Below, piece after piece: positions 1-13,855 of a stretch of 64,000 bases of DNA (position 1 is the first letter of the stretch; every line of letters begins with the position of its first letter). The position numbers were made by a program, and so were the translations under genes. The stretch comes from Homalodisca vitripennis (lineage: Eukaryota; Arthropoda; Insecta; Hemiptera; Cicadellidae). Location of the stretch: assembly GCF_021130785.1 (NCBI RefSeq), contig NW_025776805.1, positions 1 through 64,000 on the forward strand. Reading direction: 5' to 3'. The notes below the pieces were generated by a model. It was not told the DNA's origin and did no database searches. It saw only the letters and a list, made by a program, of their open reading frames with translations.

Positions 1-2190
1 AATTCCTCTTTTTATCTAAAAAAAAATATTTTTTGGATAGTCTAATACTATTTTTTATACATAGTCCCCTTTGTCTTTTGTTCTCGTAACTTTTCCAATG
101 GAAGATACAATTGTTTTTTTTATATTTTTTTTAAATATGGATTTTTAAGATTGAAAAAACCCTTCATAAACTACGGTTTGTTTATCACACAATAGTTGCT
201 TTAAAGTACCAAAAAATAGGTAATACATATTTTGCGGTACTAAAAAAGTTCTTTTTCCCCTTTTTTTTAAAAAAGAAATTACTCGTTTAAAAGTTTCTAT
301 AATCAAACAGGTAATAGAACCTTACTTAATTATAAAAAATTCCACATCAAAAAAGTACGGTCTAAATAGCTTAATTAACTCCAAGGTATTTTAATTTTTT
401 GTAAAATTCAATTCTTTAAGTCTTTCTAAAATCTTTTAAAACATTTAATTTAAAACAAATTAACTAAAAATGCGCCTTTGTTACCTGAAAGCTGAACACT
501 AAATCTATTAGTTTTCTTGCCCCATTCATTTGTATATTACACTTATTTTTTGATTTCCACATTTAATTTCCCTTTTGTGGGGAATTCTTTATATGGCACC
601 GATTACAAAACAATGAGAAAAATTAAATTTTTTATAATTTAAATTTTTTTCAATACACACCTGACATGGCAATATATTTACTAAATTTCCTCAAAACTAC
701 TTTTAAATAAAATTGTTACGTTCCCAAAATTTTTAAGCATTTTTTCTTTGGGAAAAATTATTTGATTTTTTAAAATGTCCAGTTCAAAATTTAAAGGGAA
801 CAATAGATCCGCCCTTGGAAAAACTTTAAAAAACCACCCTTAAAATTACGGAACAATATTAACTTGATTTAAAAATAAAAAATTTTCATACCCACAAAAT
901 AAAATTTATCAATCAAAATAAACCTTAAGCTAACATTTACAATATTTTGGGTTTTCCCCATGTAAAAAATATGTTTTAACCTCGTTAATATTAAACATTT
1001 AAAGAAATTTTAAAAAATTTTTTAAAAAAAATAAGTTTTTATTTAAATGACAATCTACTACATTAGGGACATTTTACTTATCACAGGAAAGATTATTTTC
1101 CCCCCACCTTCATTTTTTAGCAAAATAATACTTATAATACAGCAAAAAAAATCAAACAAAAAATAAACTGATAGGGTTTTTAAAGGGGAAAAAATATGGG
1201 AGAATATTTTTAATATTTTTAAACTTTGTGGAGTGTACAGTACACGCTTTAATGAAAAATTAAATTTTTTAATTTTCATCAAATTTTACTTTTTGTCCCC
1301 CCTAAGACACTTTTTTAAAAAATTTTAAAATTAATTACTTTGTATATATTAATTGAATTTTTTTTTTCAAAGTGCATAGATAAAATAACAGAAAAACAAC
1401 TGTTTTGTTATATTTTTTTTTCTAACCATTTTTTATGGTGATCTTTTTAAATTACTGGGAAAAAATTGTAATGCATTTGACTCTCATAAGTTAACATCGT
1501 TACTTTTAAATAGTACAATTTTAACCTCAGACCTAATTTTTTAAATTTTAGACGATATAAATTTTGTTAATACAACCTTAACCTAAGCGTTGCCCTAGCC
1601 AAAAAAACCAAATTTGATATTACCAATTTTAATTTAAACTTATATTTTCCTTTCCTTTTAAAAAATATTTAAGGTCGGGAAACCAAAACTTACTAACCAA
1701 CGGTTCACTATGCCGACAATTTATTCTTTTACCACATTTTTAGCCCTACGAAGTCCAGGAGAGGTCCCGAGTGGGAAGCTTCATCTCAGCCACGCTCAGG
1801 CCGGGAGTACCCGGATGGGATCAACTCGCCTTTAAATTCCAATATCAATACATTTACTCACCACAACCCCGTCAACCCTGCAACAGGGGGCAAAAACGGG
1901 GTAACATTCTGGCTATATTTTTTACATTAAAAAGTTACTTTTAATTAAAAAAGTAAATTTTTTTTAGAGAAAAAATTTAACTAATTTTTAAAAACTAAAA
2001 AAAACACGTTCGTACCAAAATAAACAACACATTAAACAAAAATTTAAATTTTCCCAAACAAATTTCCTCTTATAATAATTAATTTCTTTTCATCAAATTA
2101 AAAAATATGTTGGAGATTAATCCACTTAAAAACCCAAGCCAAATTTAAGATATACATTGATTACACAACCATCTACATATTCAAAAAAAA
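1..2190. other. AT-rich, homopolymer-inflated stretch without genes
   Basis: No reading frame here resembles a known protein; the open frames are short and made of AT-run residues (K, F, N, I, L). A landmark near 466-500 containing 'atgcgcctttgttacct' recurs at 33,708-33,740, which suggests this stretch is a noisy relative of the sequence from 33.7 kb onward. A short GC-rich island at 1,745-1,890 is described separately. Confidence 0.6.
1745..1832 (+). pseudogene. Possible 5S rRNA-derived relic
   Basis: This GC-rich island holds 'caggccgggagtacccggat' followed by 'ggg', which resembles the internal control region of eukaryotic 5S rRNA (consensus 'gtcgggcc..gg.tagtacttggatggg'). An upstream 'gggaagct' may match the 'ggaagctaagc' box. 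The rest of 5S is not visible, so it is not a functional gene. A 5S-headed SINE or a chance GC-rich match are both possible. Sequence quality in this part is poor, which limits confidence. Confidence 0.3.
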
Positions 2191-2760
2191 AAGGGCAGAC
2201 CCCGGGCCCACAAAATACTCCCCAACCCCCCAAAAACTGCACATGGGGAAGTCTCGTATCAAAAAAGCTTATCTTTTTTAAGTTCGATAATCGTCCTTTT
2301 TGATTTGTAACTCCCTACAAAAATCCCCACACCACACGGCCTTCGTCTTACCACAAACCCTACCCAAAAAAAATCCCTTTGGCCCCCAAACCCTTTCTTA
2401 CAACCCCCATGGGTCCTGTGATATTTTTTTACCACCGTGAAGAAGAGCGAGAAAGGAATTGATGGGGTAAACACCAAAGCTGAAGTTAAATGCTCCTGAA
2501 GCATTCCATCGGGGTTCCGGGGTGCTTTCCAAAAATTTTCTACGCAGGTGATCGGGAGGGGGCTATGTTGAAGATTTTGTCCATTTGTACATTTGGAGAA
2601 TAAACATTTTTTTTTCCTAATAGATCATACTTTCTAGAAACCCTGTATCCCATGTCTCACATACACAACGAGTGCACTACATTTACTGACACGATCTAAA
2701 AGAACGGAAAAACCCACCTATTCTTCCAAAACGAAAAATTGGGGAAAGGCGTTTTTTTCG
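2190..2760 (+). repeat. Segmental repeat copy with transposase-like tail (copy 1)
   Basis: This block is homologous, with many indels, to 35,730-36,400. Shared landmarks in order are 'tcgtcc.tttttgattt', 'acggccttcgtc', 'gctgaagtt', 'ccctgtatccc' and 'ctgacacgatc'. Within it, about 2,470-2,610 on the plus strand can be read, across a frameshift, as a GGGYVED-like tail that aligns with the C-terminal tail proposed at 36.1 kb. The 'ccctgta' at 2,641 could be a mariner-type terminal inverted repeat. Homology to the other copy continues past that point, so this is a duplicated segment rather than two independent insertions. It cannot be translated confidently because of noise. Confidence 0.5.
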
Positions 2761-4200
2761 AGTTTAGCCCATTAACACAACCTTTTTAATTTAAATTTTG
2801 TAATTATAAAATTACACTACAACTGAAGGTTCTTTGGACTGCAACGGAAACATAGGCCCAAAAACAACGCTCGATATATTTTACGTGTAATACCTCCCAC
2901 AAAATTTTTACCTTTTTTTTTTGGAAATTTAAATAAAAATACCTCTTCAATTATTTTCTTTACCAACAAAATTCATTGTCAATTTGCCAAACTAATATCA
3001 ATAGTTCAAAAAATTGTTTCTTTTTATTTTCAGACTAATTTTCAAAACCAATAACAATAAATTAATTTTGGAAATTAAAGTATTGTCTCAAAAAACCCTT
3101 AAAAAATACATTCCAGAAAAAAACTTTTTTAAAGTTTCAAATAATATCGTACGTCTTCCAATTAAAAAACCCATTTAAAAAAAAAATTTTTTTAAACTCA
3201 GTTTAAAATAACTGACCAGAATTTTTATGTTTTAACTCCGTTTAACCCGCTTTACTGGCTAGATGTTTAAAAATTTAAATGAAATTCTACATACTAATGA
3301 TGCATTAGCTAAAAATTTTTAAAATATTTTTTAAAAAAATATTTATTTAAAAAAAAATGTTTTTTTTATAAATTATATATTTATTATATATTTTTTTTTG
3401 ATATAAATTTGGGTAAAATAGTATTTATTGGAATAAAAAGTTTGCAAAAAAAGACATAAGATATAGCTTTGAAATTAAATTGTTTTTTATTTAGGGTTCT
3501 TTTTAAAAAAGGTGGGGTACTCCGTATTTAAAATATTTTTTAATCCATGTATAATATATACCTCTGAAAACATTTTCAGATTATACCTTTTTTTGGTTAA
3601 AAAGGTACAAAAAAAATCCGAGAAGTTAAAAGAATTTTTCAAAACAACACTATCCCCTTTGTTGCTGCAGGTGTTAACTATTTTTTGATTTAACCCTTAG
3701 GGATTCAGCCAGGGGACGTGAAAAATTTAATACCAAAATTTTGGTAAAACACAAAGATTAATACAATACGATTTTACATTAAAAATCGAGTCCTCTTTAT
3801 AAAAAATTAACCCGAATGTTGACAATATCGGGACAAATATTTGGGGTCAAAATGGCTAATTAATTTTTTCCACAATTGGCTGACGGGATTTTACTTTTAC
3901 TTACTTCTACACGGTTCAAATGTTTTTTAGAAAAAATTTTTTTAGATAAACTATGCTTCATAGAATTTTCTTATTGTATTACCGAAACAAAGGGTTATTA
4001 AGATCAATTTCATTTTGGGGAAAAATTCACACTTTAAAAAAAACGAAAGCTTTAGCTTCTACACAAATGGTTGGCCATAACAAAAAAAAAATACAAAAAA
4101 TCTTTTTTTTCTATAAAAACGTTTTCCCTTTAAGGGAAAGAAAATATTTACACTGTTTTAATATAACCACGATATTTTTCCTAAATCCACCCAAATAATT
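2760..4200. other. AT-rich stretch without identifiable content
   Basis: Mostly A/T runs with weak inflated homopolymers. The 81-residue plus-strand open frame at 3,953-4,198 is rich in K, F and N and matches no family I recognise. From its position between two matched landmarks it probably corresponds to 36.4-39.6 kb, but I could not trace base-level similarity across it. Confidence 0.5.
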
Positions 4201-4410
4201 AAATTATTTTCCATGGAAAACAAAAAAATGTTTGGGGAAAATTATTTTTTTGAACGTTTATATTAAATGTCAATCTAAACAACACCTCGGGAAAAACCCC
4301 GAACAAGGGCCGATTTTGAGGGGTCGAGAAAACCAGGCCAGGGCTCCCGGAGTTTTTTTTTAAGGGCCATAATTCACAATTTCTGCTCTCACTATCTCAT
4401 GACATTTAAG
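4200..4410 (+). repeat. Dispersed module M, noisy copy
   Basis: Contains three ordered signatures of module M: 'ttccatggaaaac' at about 4,210, 'aaccaggccagggct' at about 4,331, and 'ttctgctctcactatctcat' at about 4,380. The last is nearly identical to 39,827-39,844 in the copy at 39.6 kb. Same orientation as every other copy in the window. Confidence 0.5.
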
Positions 4411-5059
4411 GTACCAGTTTAAATCCGGGTTTTTTCACAATTTATCAGCATAAATCCATCCCCATGTATATTATTTGGATAAATAAATATAACATATACA
4501 AAATATTACAAATATAACTATTAAAAAACAATATTTTTTTTTTTATTTTTAAATTTCAACTCACATATTGATGATTACAACAAAAAATCCTATCTATTTC
4601 TCATTAAATTTTCCCTTTGTCTGTTTTTAATTCCCATGTACCTAAAGCGGGCAAATAGATTTAAAATTGCAAAATTGAACGGCCTATAATTTTTTGAATC
4701 TAATGTTGCATTGAAAAACATGGGTGATTTGGGAATATTTTATCACTTTTTGTACTTAAATAACCAAAAGTCTTTAAACTTTAACACAAAATTAATTTCA
4801 GGGTTAAACTTATTCCAAAAAAGTTTTCCCAAATATAAACATACACAGAAAGGGAAATTTTGGAAAAGGGTTATAGTACAATGGTTTTTTTTTTAAAGTA
4901 AAATTGTTTTTACTTTATCATTCATAAATATAAAAAAATTTAATGCATAAATTTCGTTGAACAAAATATAACATTACAAAGTTAAAAAATTTCATGACTA
5001 AACAATCAATAAACAAAAGCAAACAAAAAAAACAAAAACAGCAACCAGTTTAAGAAATT

Positions 5060-5295
5060 GTTTTATCTATAAAACAACAAAGAAGGGTATCAAAAAAGCT
5101 TCGATAAATAAATAGTTTTATTTACAAAATTTTTAAACTTACCCAGGTTAAAAAGCCAGACCAAACAAGGCAATTGCCAAACTTGCTAACTATTTTATTT
5201 TTAATTTTTTGTTTAAATACAAAAAAATTTAAACACGCGGGGCGGGGGAATCTAAACCAGATAAGGCAAGACCAGGATCGAGACAAGGTTTATGA
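5060..5295 (+). repeat. Dispersed module M, noisy copy
   Basis: Begins with 'atctataaaacaacaaag' (compare 'atccatagaaacaacaaag' at 57,072). About 200 bases later it has 'taaaccag..aagaccagga', close to 'taaaccagcatgacaaggac' at 34,777. Orientation is plus, as for the others. The copy is decayed and lies in low-quality sequence. Confidence 0.4.
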
Positions 5296-5299
5296 CGAC

Positions 5300-8200
5300 T
5301 TACTTAATTATGTACAATTCAAAAATTTTCTCTAACATTCTTTTACCCAAAGCATATACTACCCTTGCAAAATCAATTAAAAAAAAAAAAATACAGTAAA
5401 CAATTCCTATTTTTTTTAAACGCATTTTTCATTTAAAGAGTTTTTTAATTTTTAAGGACTATGAAATGAATTTAAATTTTTTTTCTTTATTAATTAGTTG
5501 ATAAAAATTTTAAAGCTTCTTTTACTTTAAAAGAGAATAACTTTTCCAAATATAAAATTATAGAAACAAACTCCTTTGATTTCCTTTTTCACTTTTTCAG
5601 GTTCACTTTACCAAAAAATAAAAAAAATCCTAAAAAAAATCAAAAAGCTAAATTTGGAAAAAAACCAAATCCGATTGTTTTTGACATTTTTTTTTACTAC
5701 AATTGTTTTATCAATATAATTTTCACAACACGACAGGAAACCCAAACCCACGCAAAAACACATAGGGAAAAATCAAATGTTTGTTCAAAGCCACAATCTA
5801 ATTTGGGTCCGATACCGGGGCCAAGGTAATGAGGCACTGTTTTTCATAACACAAATATTTCATTTAAAATTTAAAAAAGCTATAAAGATTGCAATTCAAT
5901 ATTTCGGTTTTAGTTAAGCCCTTCCGGTTATACGTAAACCTTTTTTTTATTACGGAAAAATTTGAAATAAAGAATGTAATTTTTAAACTGGATTTTTTAA
6001 AAACTCAAAACATTTCCAATTGGAAACTGAGGGAAAAAAAAAATTTTTCAAAGTACATAAAATATTCAAATTAATAAATAATAAATTTTATCACCCATTT
6101 CCAACATATCAAAAAGGTTTCCCCCACTAAATGAACATTGAAATGGAAGTTATTGAAAACTTTTTGACTCATAAACCTGCAGAAAAGTAACCGCATAAAC
6201 AACATTTAAATTAGCCTACTTTTAAAATTAGTTTTCATTTTAAAAAATTTTTATAACTAATAACGGCCCTTAGAAATTTATTGGGGATTAAAAATATTTG
6301 TACATTTTATTCCTAAAAAATTTAAAATTTATGCCCCTTTTGTTATAGGGGATGTCGGTTACTTTAAAAAAAGTTACACAAACCATTTTTTAAATTTACA
6401 ACCCTTAAATTTCCACGATTTAAACTAATTTTTTAATGGTAAAGGTAAACGTTATGTTCACCGGCGACCTTTTATTTCTCTTTTATTCACTTATGTTAAA
6501 TTTTTGTTATAATTTAAAAAATTTAAAAAACATTTAGCTTTAGCGAAATCATCACCGTGGACTTTAAAAAATTTTTTTAATTTTGTCTGTCTTCACCCAC
6601 ATACCCAAAACAACTCTTTTAAATTAAATATTTGCATAAGGGTTTAATTTATATTTGGAACACTGTGTTTTTATTTAAAAATGTTTAAACCCATTGGGTT
6701 TTGGGGGAATTCACTAATATTTTGCAAAGTTATTAAAAAAGTAAAAAAGGTAACCGAGAAAATATTGAAAAAAAATTTTAAAAAACTCTGCATTAAAAGG
6801 TTTTACAAGTAACATTTTTTAGTTCAAGAAAAAAAAAAAAAATAATAATAATTCAGCCAATTTTTAAAAGTTTGTGACAAAATTTACTTTATCGCACTCT
6901 TTCCATCCTTTCTTACCCGAAAAATGGGAAAAAAAATTTAAGAAATTTCCACTAAGAAGAATGATTATAATGAGGGGGGGGATGTCCAATCTCGGAATAA
7001 CCTAGATCTAAAACGTCTCGTTATTATTTTTTTTTTAAAAAATCAAAATTTTCAAGCTGTTACTCGTTACTGGGTTCCTAAGTTTAATCTAACGTTTTAT
7101 CGTTTAAATACTTTAACGTTCTATGCTTTCAAAAATTAAGTAATCTTTAATTTTTCAGCTAATACAAATTTTCTTCCCCCGAAATTTTTAGCTGAACATC
7201 TTGCGCCCCAACCCCCTCGCGTGTTTTTAAATGTTAAAATCTTTCTATACCCTAACGTTTTAAAAAATCGGGTTAACGGTTTCATACCAAAATACTTAAT
7301 ACGTAAAGTTTTTAATCGGATACACATTATACAAACTTCTAATTGTTTAAGAAACCCATTTTTTATACTATACTACACTAACTTTCCTATGCTGTTGGTA
7401 AATTTTAACAGAAATTTTTAAGTAGTGTAATTTAACTGCATATAGTTATATTAATAATAAAAACAACTGATATTTTTTTTTAAAAGTTTTCTGTGAAATT
7501 TTAAACTTTAAAATTTTACAAACAAACATTATTTTAACCCCTATTTTTTTTGTATTTCTCTTTTTACCAAAACAAAAATCATCAATCCATTTTTTCTACT
7601 GGGGCATTTCTATTTACAAAAAATTAAACTTTTACTTGAACTACATTATAATTTATTTTTTGAAAAATTTACATTTTATACAATATTAAAAAAAAAAGCA
7701 AAAATAATTACAGCATGTTAAGCAAAGGGGCCTTTTATTCTATTGGGGTTACCTGAAAAATTCCAAAATTTTCCCCCCCCCAGTAACCCTTCTAAAAAGT
7801 ACTATAATTCTGCTCAACTTACAACTCAAGGGCCAATTCATTTTGGTTGTCACGCGTTTCCGCATAGTAACAATAACGACTACATACATAAAAAACCTTT
7901 TCGTTATTATTTTTAATTTAAAAAAGTCCAAATAAAAAACAAAATCGTGGGAGAATTTTACTTTTTGTTGAATTTGTTTTAAAAATTTCATTTTGATTAT
8001 AACTTTCAAACTTGAAATTTTTTGGTATCAAAGATTAAACCTTTACTTTTAAGCTTTCAAAAACTCAAATAACTGTATTGAATATTTTTTTTACCACGTC
8101 TCTCCTACGAAATGGAATGTTATAAAAAAAATTCTGAATGGAATCAGTTTCAAGCATTTATTTAGAGAGCCTAAAATGAAAATTTCCAGGTCTCGTTTTT

Positions 8201-8440
8201 TCCATAAAATTTTGTTTATTTTCCTAAAAATGTTTTTCTCATTTCCTCGAAAGAAATTATAAAATTTCATTAAAATTACGATACTTTAAAAACAAAAATA
8301 TTTAAATTTTTAAATTTAATTTTCCCCCAAAAGGGGTTTAATTTTTTTGGTTTTATAGCTTTCCGGTGAACCCACACTATCAACAAAAACCGTTTCACAA
8401 ATATTGGGGAACCCAATATCCAGAGATAATCACTAACTTC
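5300..8440. other. AT-rich stretch without identifiable content
   Basis: I see no protein similarity, RNA gene or clear repeat. Long A and T runs alternate with occasional G or C runs (for example at 6,975 and 7,771) that look like assembly noise. Open frames up to 86 residues are low complexity. Confidence 0.5.
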
Positions 8441-9580
8441 AAATGTCGAGATTTTGCAAGGGGAAAACGATATCTGGGCACTGGGGAGATTAAATTTAGT
8501 AGTTGCCGTACGGGACGGGTATGAGACAAGAGGCAGAGACAACAAACCCTTCTGGAAAACAAGAATGGTTTTTGAACACTTGCCTTCGCAAACGTCTCAA
8601 CAGATTGCACTTCCATTAAAAATCACAACGCCAAAGCCGTTAAAAACCCGTTTTAAAAACCCTTTTTAGCTTAAGCTTTTTATAATGCGCATTTTTTTTA
8701 GCATTTAACGGGGGAACCACCATTTTAAAAATTTTTACTCGGGCGTTAAAAAGGGGAAAAATTTGGGCGATACGGGAATTATAAAAGCAAAATATGTATG
8801 TATAATGTGACACTGGGGACTTTGCAAACTTTTAGACAAAATGGCCAATTTTACCATAAAATATATATTGTTTGGGGGGAAAAAGGTTTGAATTGAATTG
8901 AAAGGGCCGAGAATAACCCTTCCGAACCGGCATGATCTCTTTCGTTCCCCTTCCTCTTTGGGTGTCATACAACGCTGATTTTTATTCATATCCTGCACAA
9001 CGAACGGAGATATGGGGCTCAAACAGTCCTCCCACTATAAAGGTTAAACCCTTCTTTAGTCAAGGCATCCTGGGCACAACACACAATCGGCCACCATGGG
9101 GAAAACGTTTCGGCCTGCGGGACGCACGACCACCTCTTAATGGCGTTTTAGATTGATTGTCGCTTCAAAAGCGTGTTGCCAGGGGAGAGGGGTCTCCGGG
9201 GGCTTCGAGGGAAGACGAAATTTGGGTTTAGCAACTTTTATAGAGCCCCCGCGGTGTAAAGCATAAAAGGGCCCTTATCCGAGGGGGTTTTCGGGTCACT
9301 TTCCCCTTCTGTCTCCCAAACCCAAAAACCCTTTTCAGTGCGAGGGGAACCAGCCGCCCCAAAACGATCATTAAACATATTCAGCAGCAAGAGCGGAAAC
9401 TCGCCGCAACCCTTCAGAACCTCGCTGGAATTCCATCATTCCTAGCCCTTTCTGTTGCGCTTTAGACAAACCCTGCTACAAGCGCTCTCCGTAAAAAGGG
9501 GAACATTGCAACCGTCCCGTACTCCTCCTCCCACCTCACAGACGTGTGTCCCCCGTTCCCCGACATTAATTTTTTTTATT
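8440..9580. other. GC-elevated block of unknown nature
   Basis: Base composition rises sharply compared with both sides, especially 8,890-9,570. Several overlapping open frames of 70-95 residues occur on both strands, none matching a family I recognise. A TATA-like 'ctataaaag' lies on the minus strand near 9,240. The block might be the decayed coding part of a transposon, since it directly flanks a tandem repeat whose inverted partner at 13.86 kb is also flanked by a GC-rich block. Frames are interrupted, probably partly by sequencing error, so no product can be assigned. Confidence 0.4.
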
Positions 9581-9985
9581 TACTTTATACTATTTTTTAC
9601 CTTTTTTTGTACCTTTTTGTAATACCAAAATAATTTTGTACCACAATAGTTTATTAATAAAGCTATGTTAAAACCGGGAACAGGGGGACACTTAACCCAC
9701 ATAAACTTTTTTAGTAAAGATTCTATTTTGTACCAAATTTTTGTACCTTTTTTAAAAAACAATAAAAAAATTTTGTACCACAAAGTTTTTTAAAAATAAA
9801 GTCATGTATAAACCGGGGAACGGGTGACTTAACCCGACAAAAATTTTTTTTTAAATTTTAATTTTATATTTTGTACCTTTTTTTTTTTTTAAACCCAAAT
9901 AATATTATGTACCACATTTGTTTATTAATAAAATACAATATATAACCGGGGGAAAATAAAAACTTGCACCCCCACATTAACCCGC
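9580..9985 (+). repeat. ~135-bp tandem repeat, three units
   Basis: Three imperfect units each carry 'tgtaccaca', then 'ttattaataaa', then 'aaccgggg', then 'ttaaccc' and a T-rich run ending in 'ttttgtacc'. The 'tgtaccaca' anchors lie at about 9,638, 9,775 and 9,908, giving spacings of roughly 137 and 133. The same unit occurs in reverse complement at 13,855-14,110. Confidence 0.75.
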
Positions 9986-12900
9986 GGGGAATCTCGCTAT
10001 TTGGGTTTAACCCCAACATTTTTTGCTGTTGTTAAAAACTATTTAATGTTTTTGTATGGGCCTCAGGTTAAATAACTATCTAGAGTAATTAGGGACTTTC
10101 ATTTTTTTCAAAATCTTTAAAGAGGGGGGGATGGGGATTTTGGAAAGTCCCGAGCCCAAAGCCTTTGTTTTGTTTGGCCCTAACTAGCAAGCGACCCCTC
10201 CCGGTCTGTGTAAAACGACCCTAAAAAGGGGGAGGACGCCACATTCCATCTATTTTATTTTGTGTGGGGTTTTTTGGTTTGGGTTTTGTTTGGGTTTTTT
10301 TTTTTTGGATTTTTTACTTAACTCCATTCTCATTTTTTTAGTGAGAGAAACAAATACAACGAACATATAATGAGGTGATATTCTTTTTAAGGACTTTTTG
10401 ATACCGAAAGAATGAACAACATTGATTTCACCAGAACAGCGATGACATACCCTTGTTATGACACCGATATGAAAAAAAAAAAATATTGTACATTAATTTT
10501 TTAGATGTAAACACTGTCAACCAGGGGCCCTTTTACACGAAAAAGGTTCTAAACACCCATTGACTTTTCTCACTTTTACACTCTAAAAAAAACGATTATT
10601 TTTGGAACACAAAAACTTTCAAAAAAACCCCAAAACAAGACAAAAAAAAAAGAAAAACCCCCTTCTGTTAATCGGGCATTTAGAGAAAATTGAACCCCCA
10701 TTGATTGTTGGGGAAGATATTTTTCCCTAACGACATGATATCCGCATTGCACGTTATACAAACCGCGTTACAAGAAAGCTCAAAATTTAAAAAGACGCTA
10801 GGGGGGTCAATCACTGATTTAAATAAATTTCAACATTTATTGGGGTTTTTACTTTATAGGGTGAAAAAAGCTAACCACTTGAACAAATAAACTTGGTCCA
10901 AAGAGGAAGGGGCCCGAATTATGCAACAACTATACCAAGAGACGGTTTTTACAGGCTATTAATTTGACGACAAAATTTCTGATCTTAAAAAAAGAAATTT
11001 TTACACGCTGCCCAAACGTCTCTTTCAAAAAGGTTTTTAAAAAAAATTTTGGGTTAATTTTTGGGGGAAGGTTTCGACCGGTGTAAATTCGGCAGTATAA
11101 CCGAAAAGGCAGGAGATACCCTCAAAATCTACGCCCTTTTAGATGCAAAACTTTTTACTTCTAACAGGAACTCTATGGGGGAAACAACCCCCAGGTCCCT
11201 TTGCTACATCTAACATGCACAAGTGTTTCTAAGGATATAAAACCCTTGATAACAGGGGGAAAACGAACTATCGAAAACTATTTCAGGGTGTCCCATATTA
11301 AAGCCCTTTTACAAAATCACAGAAACTTCTTGTTACTATCGAAAAAATAACCCAATTTCCCTCAAAACTCGGCCAAAAAAAGGCAGGCAAAGTCAGCTCA
11401 ATTTTGCTTTTGGGAAAACCACCAAATGTTTACCATTGTATCCTACTTACCAAAAAAAAAACCAAAAAAAGTTTCTTCTTGAATCGCAAGCATAACGATG
11501 AAGACACTGAAATGCTGCAAAACCCACCATATAAAATATAAAGGGGGGTTGGGGTTTTTGACAGACTAAAAACGATATAGTGTAACTTCTAAGAATTTAC
11601 AATAGATGGCTTTTAAACTGTTTTGGTTACCTAAAATTTTTGGGCAAAAATGCAAAAAAATAATATTTAAGACAATACAGTGACTCAAACGCAAGGGTAT
11701 TTTTGTCTAAATTTAGAAAAAATCTAAAAAAACCACACATACAGGACAATCCTTTAAAACCCTTCCTAATCCCTTCGGGGGACAAAATGTAAATAATATC
11801 CATATTTTCAATTTTTAAAATAAAATTTTAATACATAAAAAATAATTGTTATGTTTTAATAAAAATATTTTATAAATATATTTGAAACTTATAGATTAAT
11901 TCCCTAACTATAATTTGTAACTTATGGGTAAATATTATTAAATGGGCTGTTTAAAAAAAAACCTTTTTTTAAAAGGTGAAATAAAGGTTTTCAAACCCCC
12001 TTTGGGGAAAAAAACAGCTATTATCATTTTCATAGAAGTTTCTACAATTAGCAAAAAGGGTTTTCCCATTGAAAAAAAAAAAAAAAATTATTTTAGATTT
12101 TTCAAAGACTTTTAAATAAACTTTTTCAAACCCCCCTTTGGGGTCAAAATAGAATTTTTCCAGAACCATCACAGGTTGTTGAGACCCCTTTAATACTTTA
12201 TTCCATTCCAAAACAAAATTATTTCGAAACCGGGGGGAGAAATTTATTTAATTTTTTTTTCATCAATATGGGGGTACACCAAGGGCATTTTTTTAAAAAA
12301 AAATTTTTTTTTTAAATTTTCCCATGAATATTTTTTTAATTCATATTGAAATAAAATTAAACCCCCCCCTCTTCGCGGACGGGGCCCAGCTTTTTTTTTA
12401 CGAAAAATAGGGGGTTAAATAAAAATTTCTTTAATTCAGACTTGAACGCCATTATATCGGTTTTTCAACAAAAAATTTTTAAAAATTTTTCAAAAAACCT
12501 TCCCCGCAGGGGTTGACTTTGGGGCCCATTTTTTTTTTAAGAAAAAATTTATAGGGAAAACTTAAACGTATATATTTATACAAAAATTTGTGTTTTGCTT
12601 TTTCATTCAATTTTTTTTTTTGTTTTTTTTTAAAATTTTTTTTATATTTTTTTTTCTTTCCCATTTAAAAATTTTTAAAACACAAAAATTTAAAAATTTT
12701 TTTTTTTTCCCCTCTTTTTTTTTAATTTGTACACTTTTTTGTATTTTTGGGGGCAAATTTTAAACACAGGAAAAAAAATAAATTCTATTTATTCCCTCAC
12801 ATAAATTTTCCAAATTTGCTATACAAAAACCTACGATTAAAAAAAAATTTTTAAACTTTTTTTTGGTACTATCTAACTTTTTTTACAAGGTTTTTTTTTT

Positions 12901-13855
12901 TTTTTTTTAAAAAAAAATTAAATGTAAAAAAAAGTTTATTTTAAACACCTTTAAGCAACAAAAAATTTTAAAAATTTAAATTTGGGGAAATGTCCTTGTC
13001 AAGGCCAAAAATAAATTTTCTAATTTTTATCTTACTAAAATTTTTTTAAAAATTAAAAAAATTTTCAATTGATTTCAAAGTTAAAACTGCTAAAAGGGGG
13101 AAATTTGGGAAACTATTACAAAAAATTGGGTTTCGAAAATTATTTTTGCCCTTTAAAGTTTTAAAAGCGGGGCCCGGGGGGTGAAACTTGTTAACCATTT
13201 TCCCATTTGAATTTTGGGGGCAATCTTTTTTTTTTGGGCCCCGGGGGTTTTTTTTTTCCCCTCCCTTTAAAACCCCCCCCCTAAAAAAAACAAAATTTTG
13301 GCACCTGAAAAAGGCAGCCCTTTGCCTTCCCCACACTTCACCCCCCCAAACCCCCCATCCCCTGGCTGATGATCACATAGGGCCGCAAAATGAATTTTCC
13401 ACATTGAATTTGGGGGTTTTAATATTTTTATAATTTTTAAATCCAGGGCATTTAAAGGGGAAAAAAATTCTCAACATAAATGACTACCATTCCTGACTTT
13501 ATCATAGAAAAAAGGGGGGAAAAATCAATTAAAACGGGTTAAAAAATTTTAAAATTTTTTTTTTAAAAATTTTTCCCTTTAAAATATAATAATAAAAAAC
13601 AAATAAAAAAATAAAACTCCCAAATTTTACACCTAATAGCGAAGTTCCCGGGGGTTTTAATTTCGTTTGAAAATTTTTACTTTCCCCCCCCCGTTAATAT
13701 TTTTTTTTAAAAAAAAAAATTTTAAAATTTTTGGGGAAAAAAAAAATTAAAAAAATTTTTTTTTTGGGGGAAATTTTTTTTAAACAAAAAAAAAAGGGAA
13801 AAAAAAAACAAAAAAAAAAATTAAAAAAAAACTTTAACAAAAATTTTATTCGGGT
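9985..13855. other. Noisy AT-rich interior between inverted tandem repeats
   Basis: No recognisable protein. Homopolymer inflation becomes severe after about 11.9 kb. A minus-strand frame at 11,969-12,211 holds two similar segments, both with a PKGGFE/PQRGFE-like core, matching paired 'ttcaaacccc' tracts at 11,990 and 12,126. This may be a small local duplication. If the flanking inverted repeats belong to one element, this would be its interior. Confidence 0.35.
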
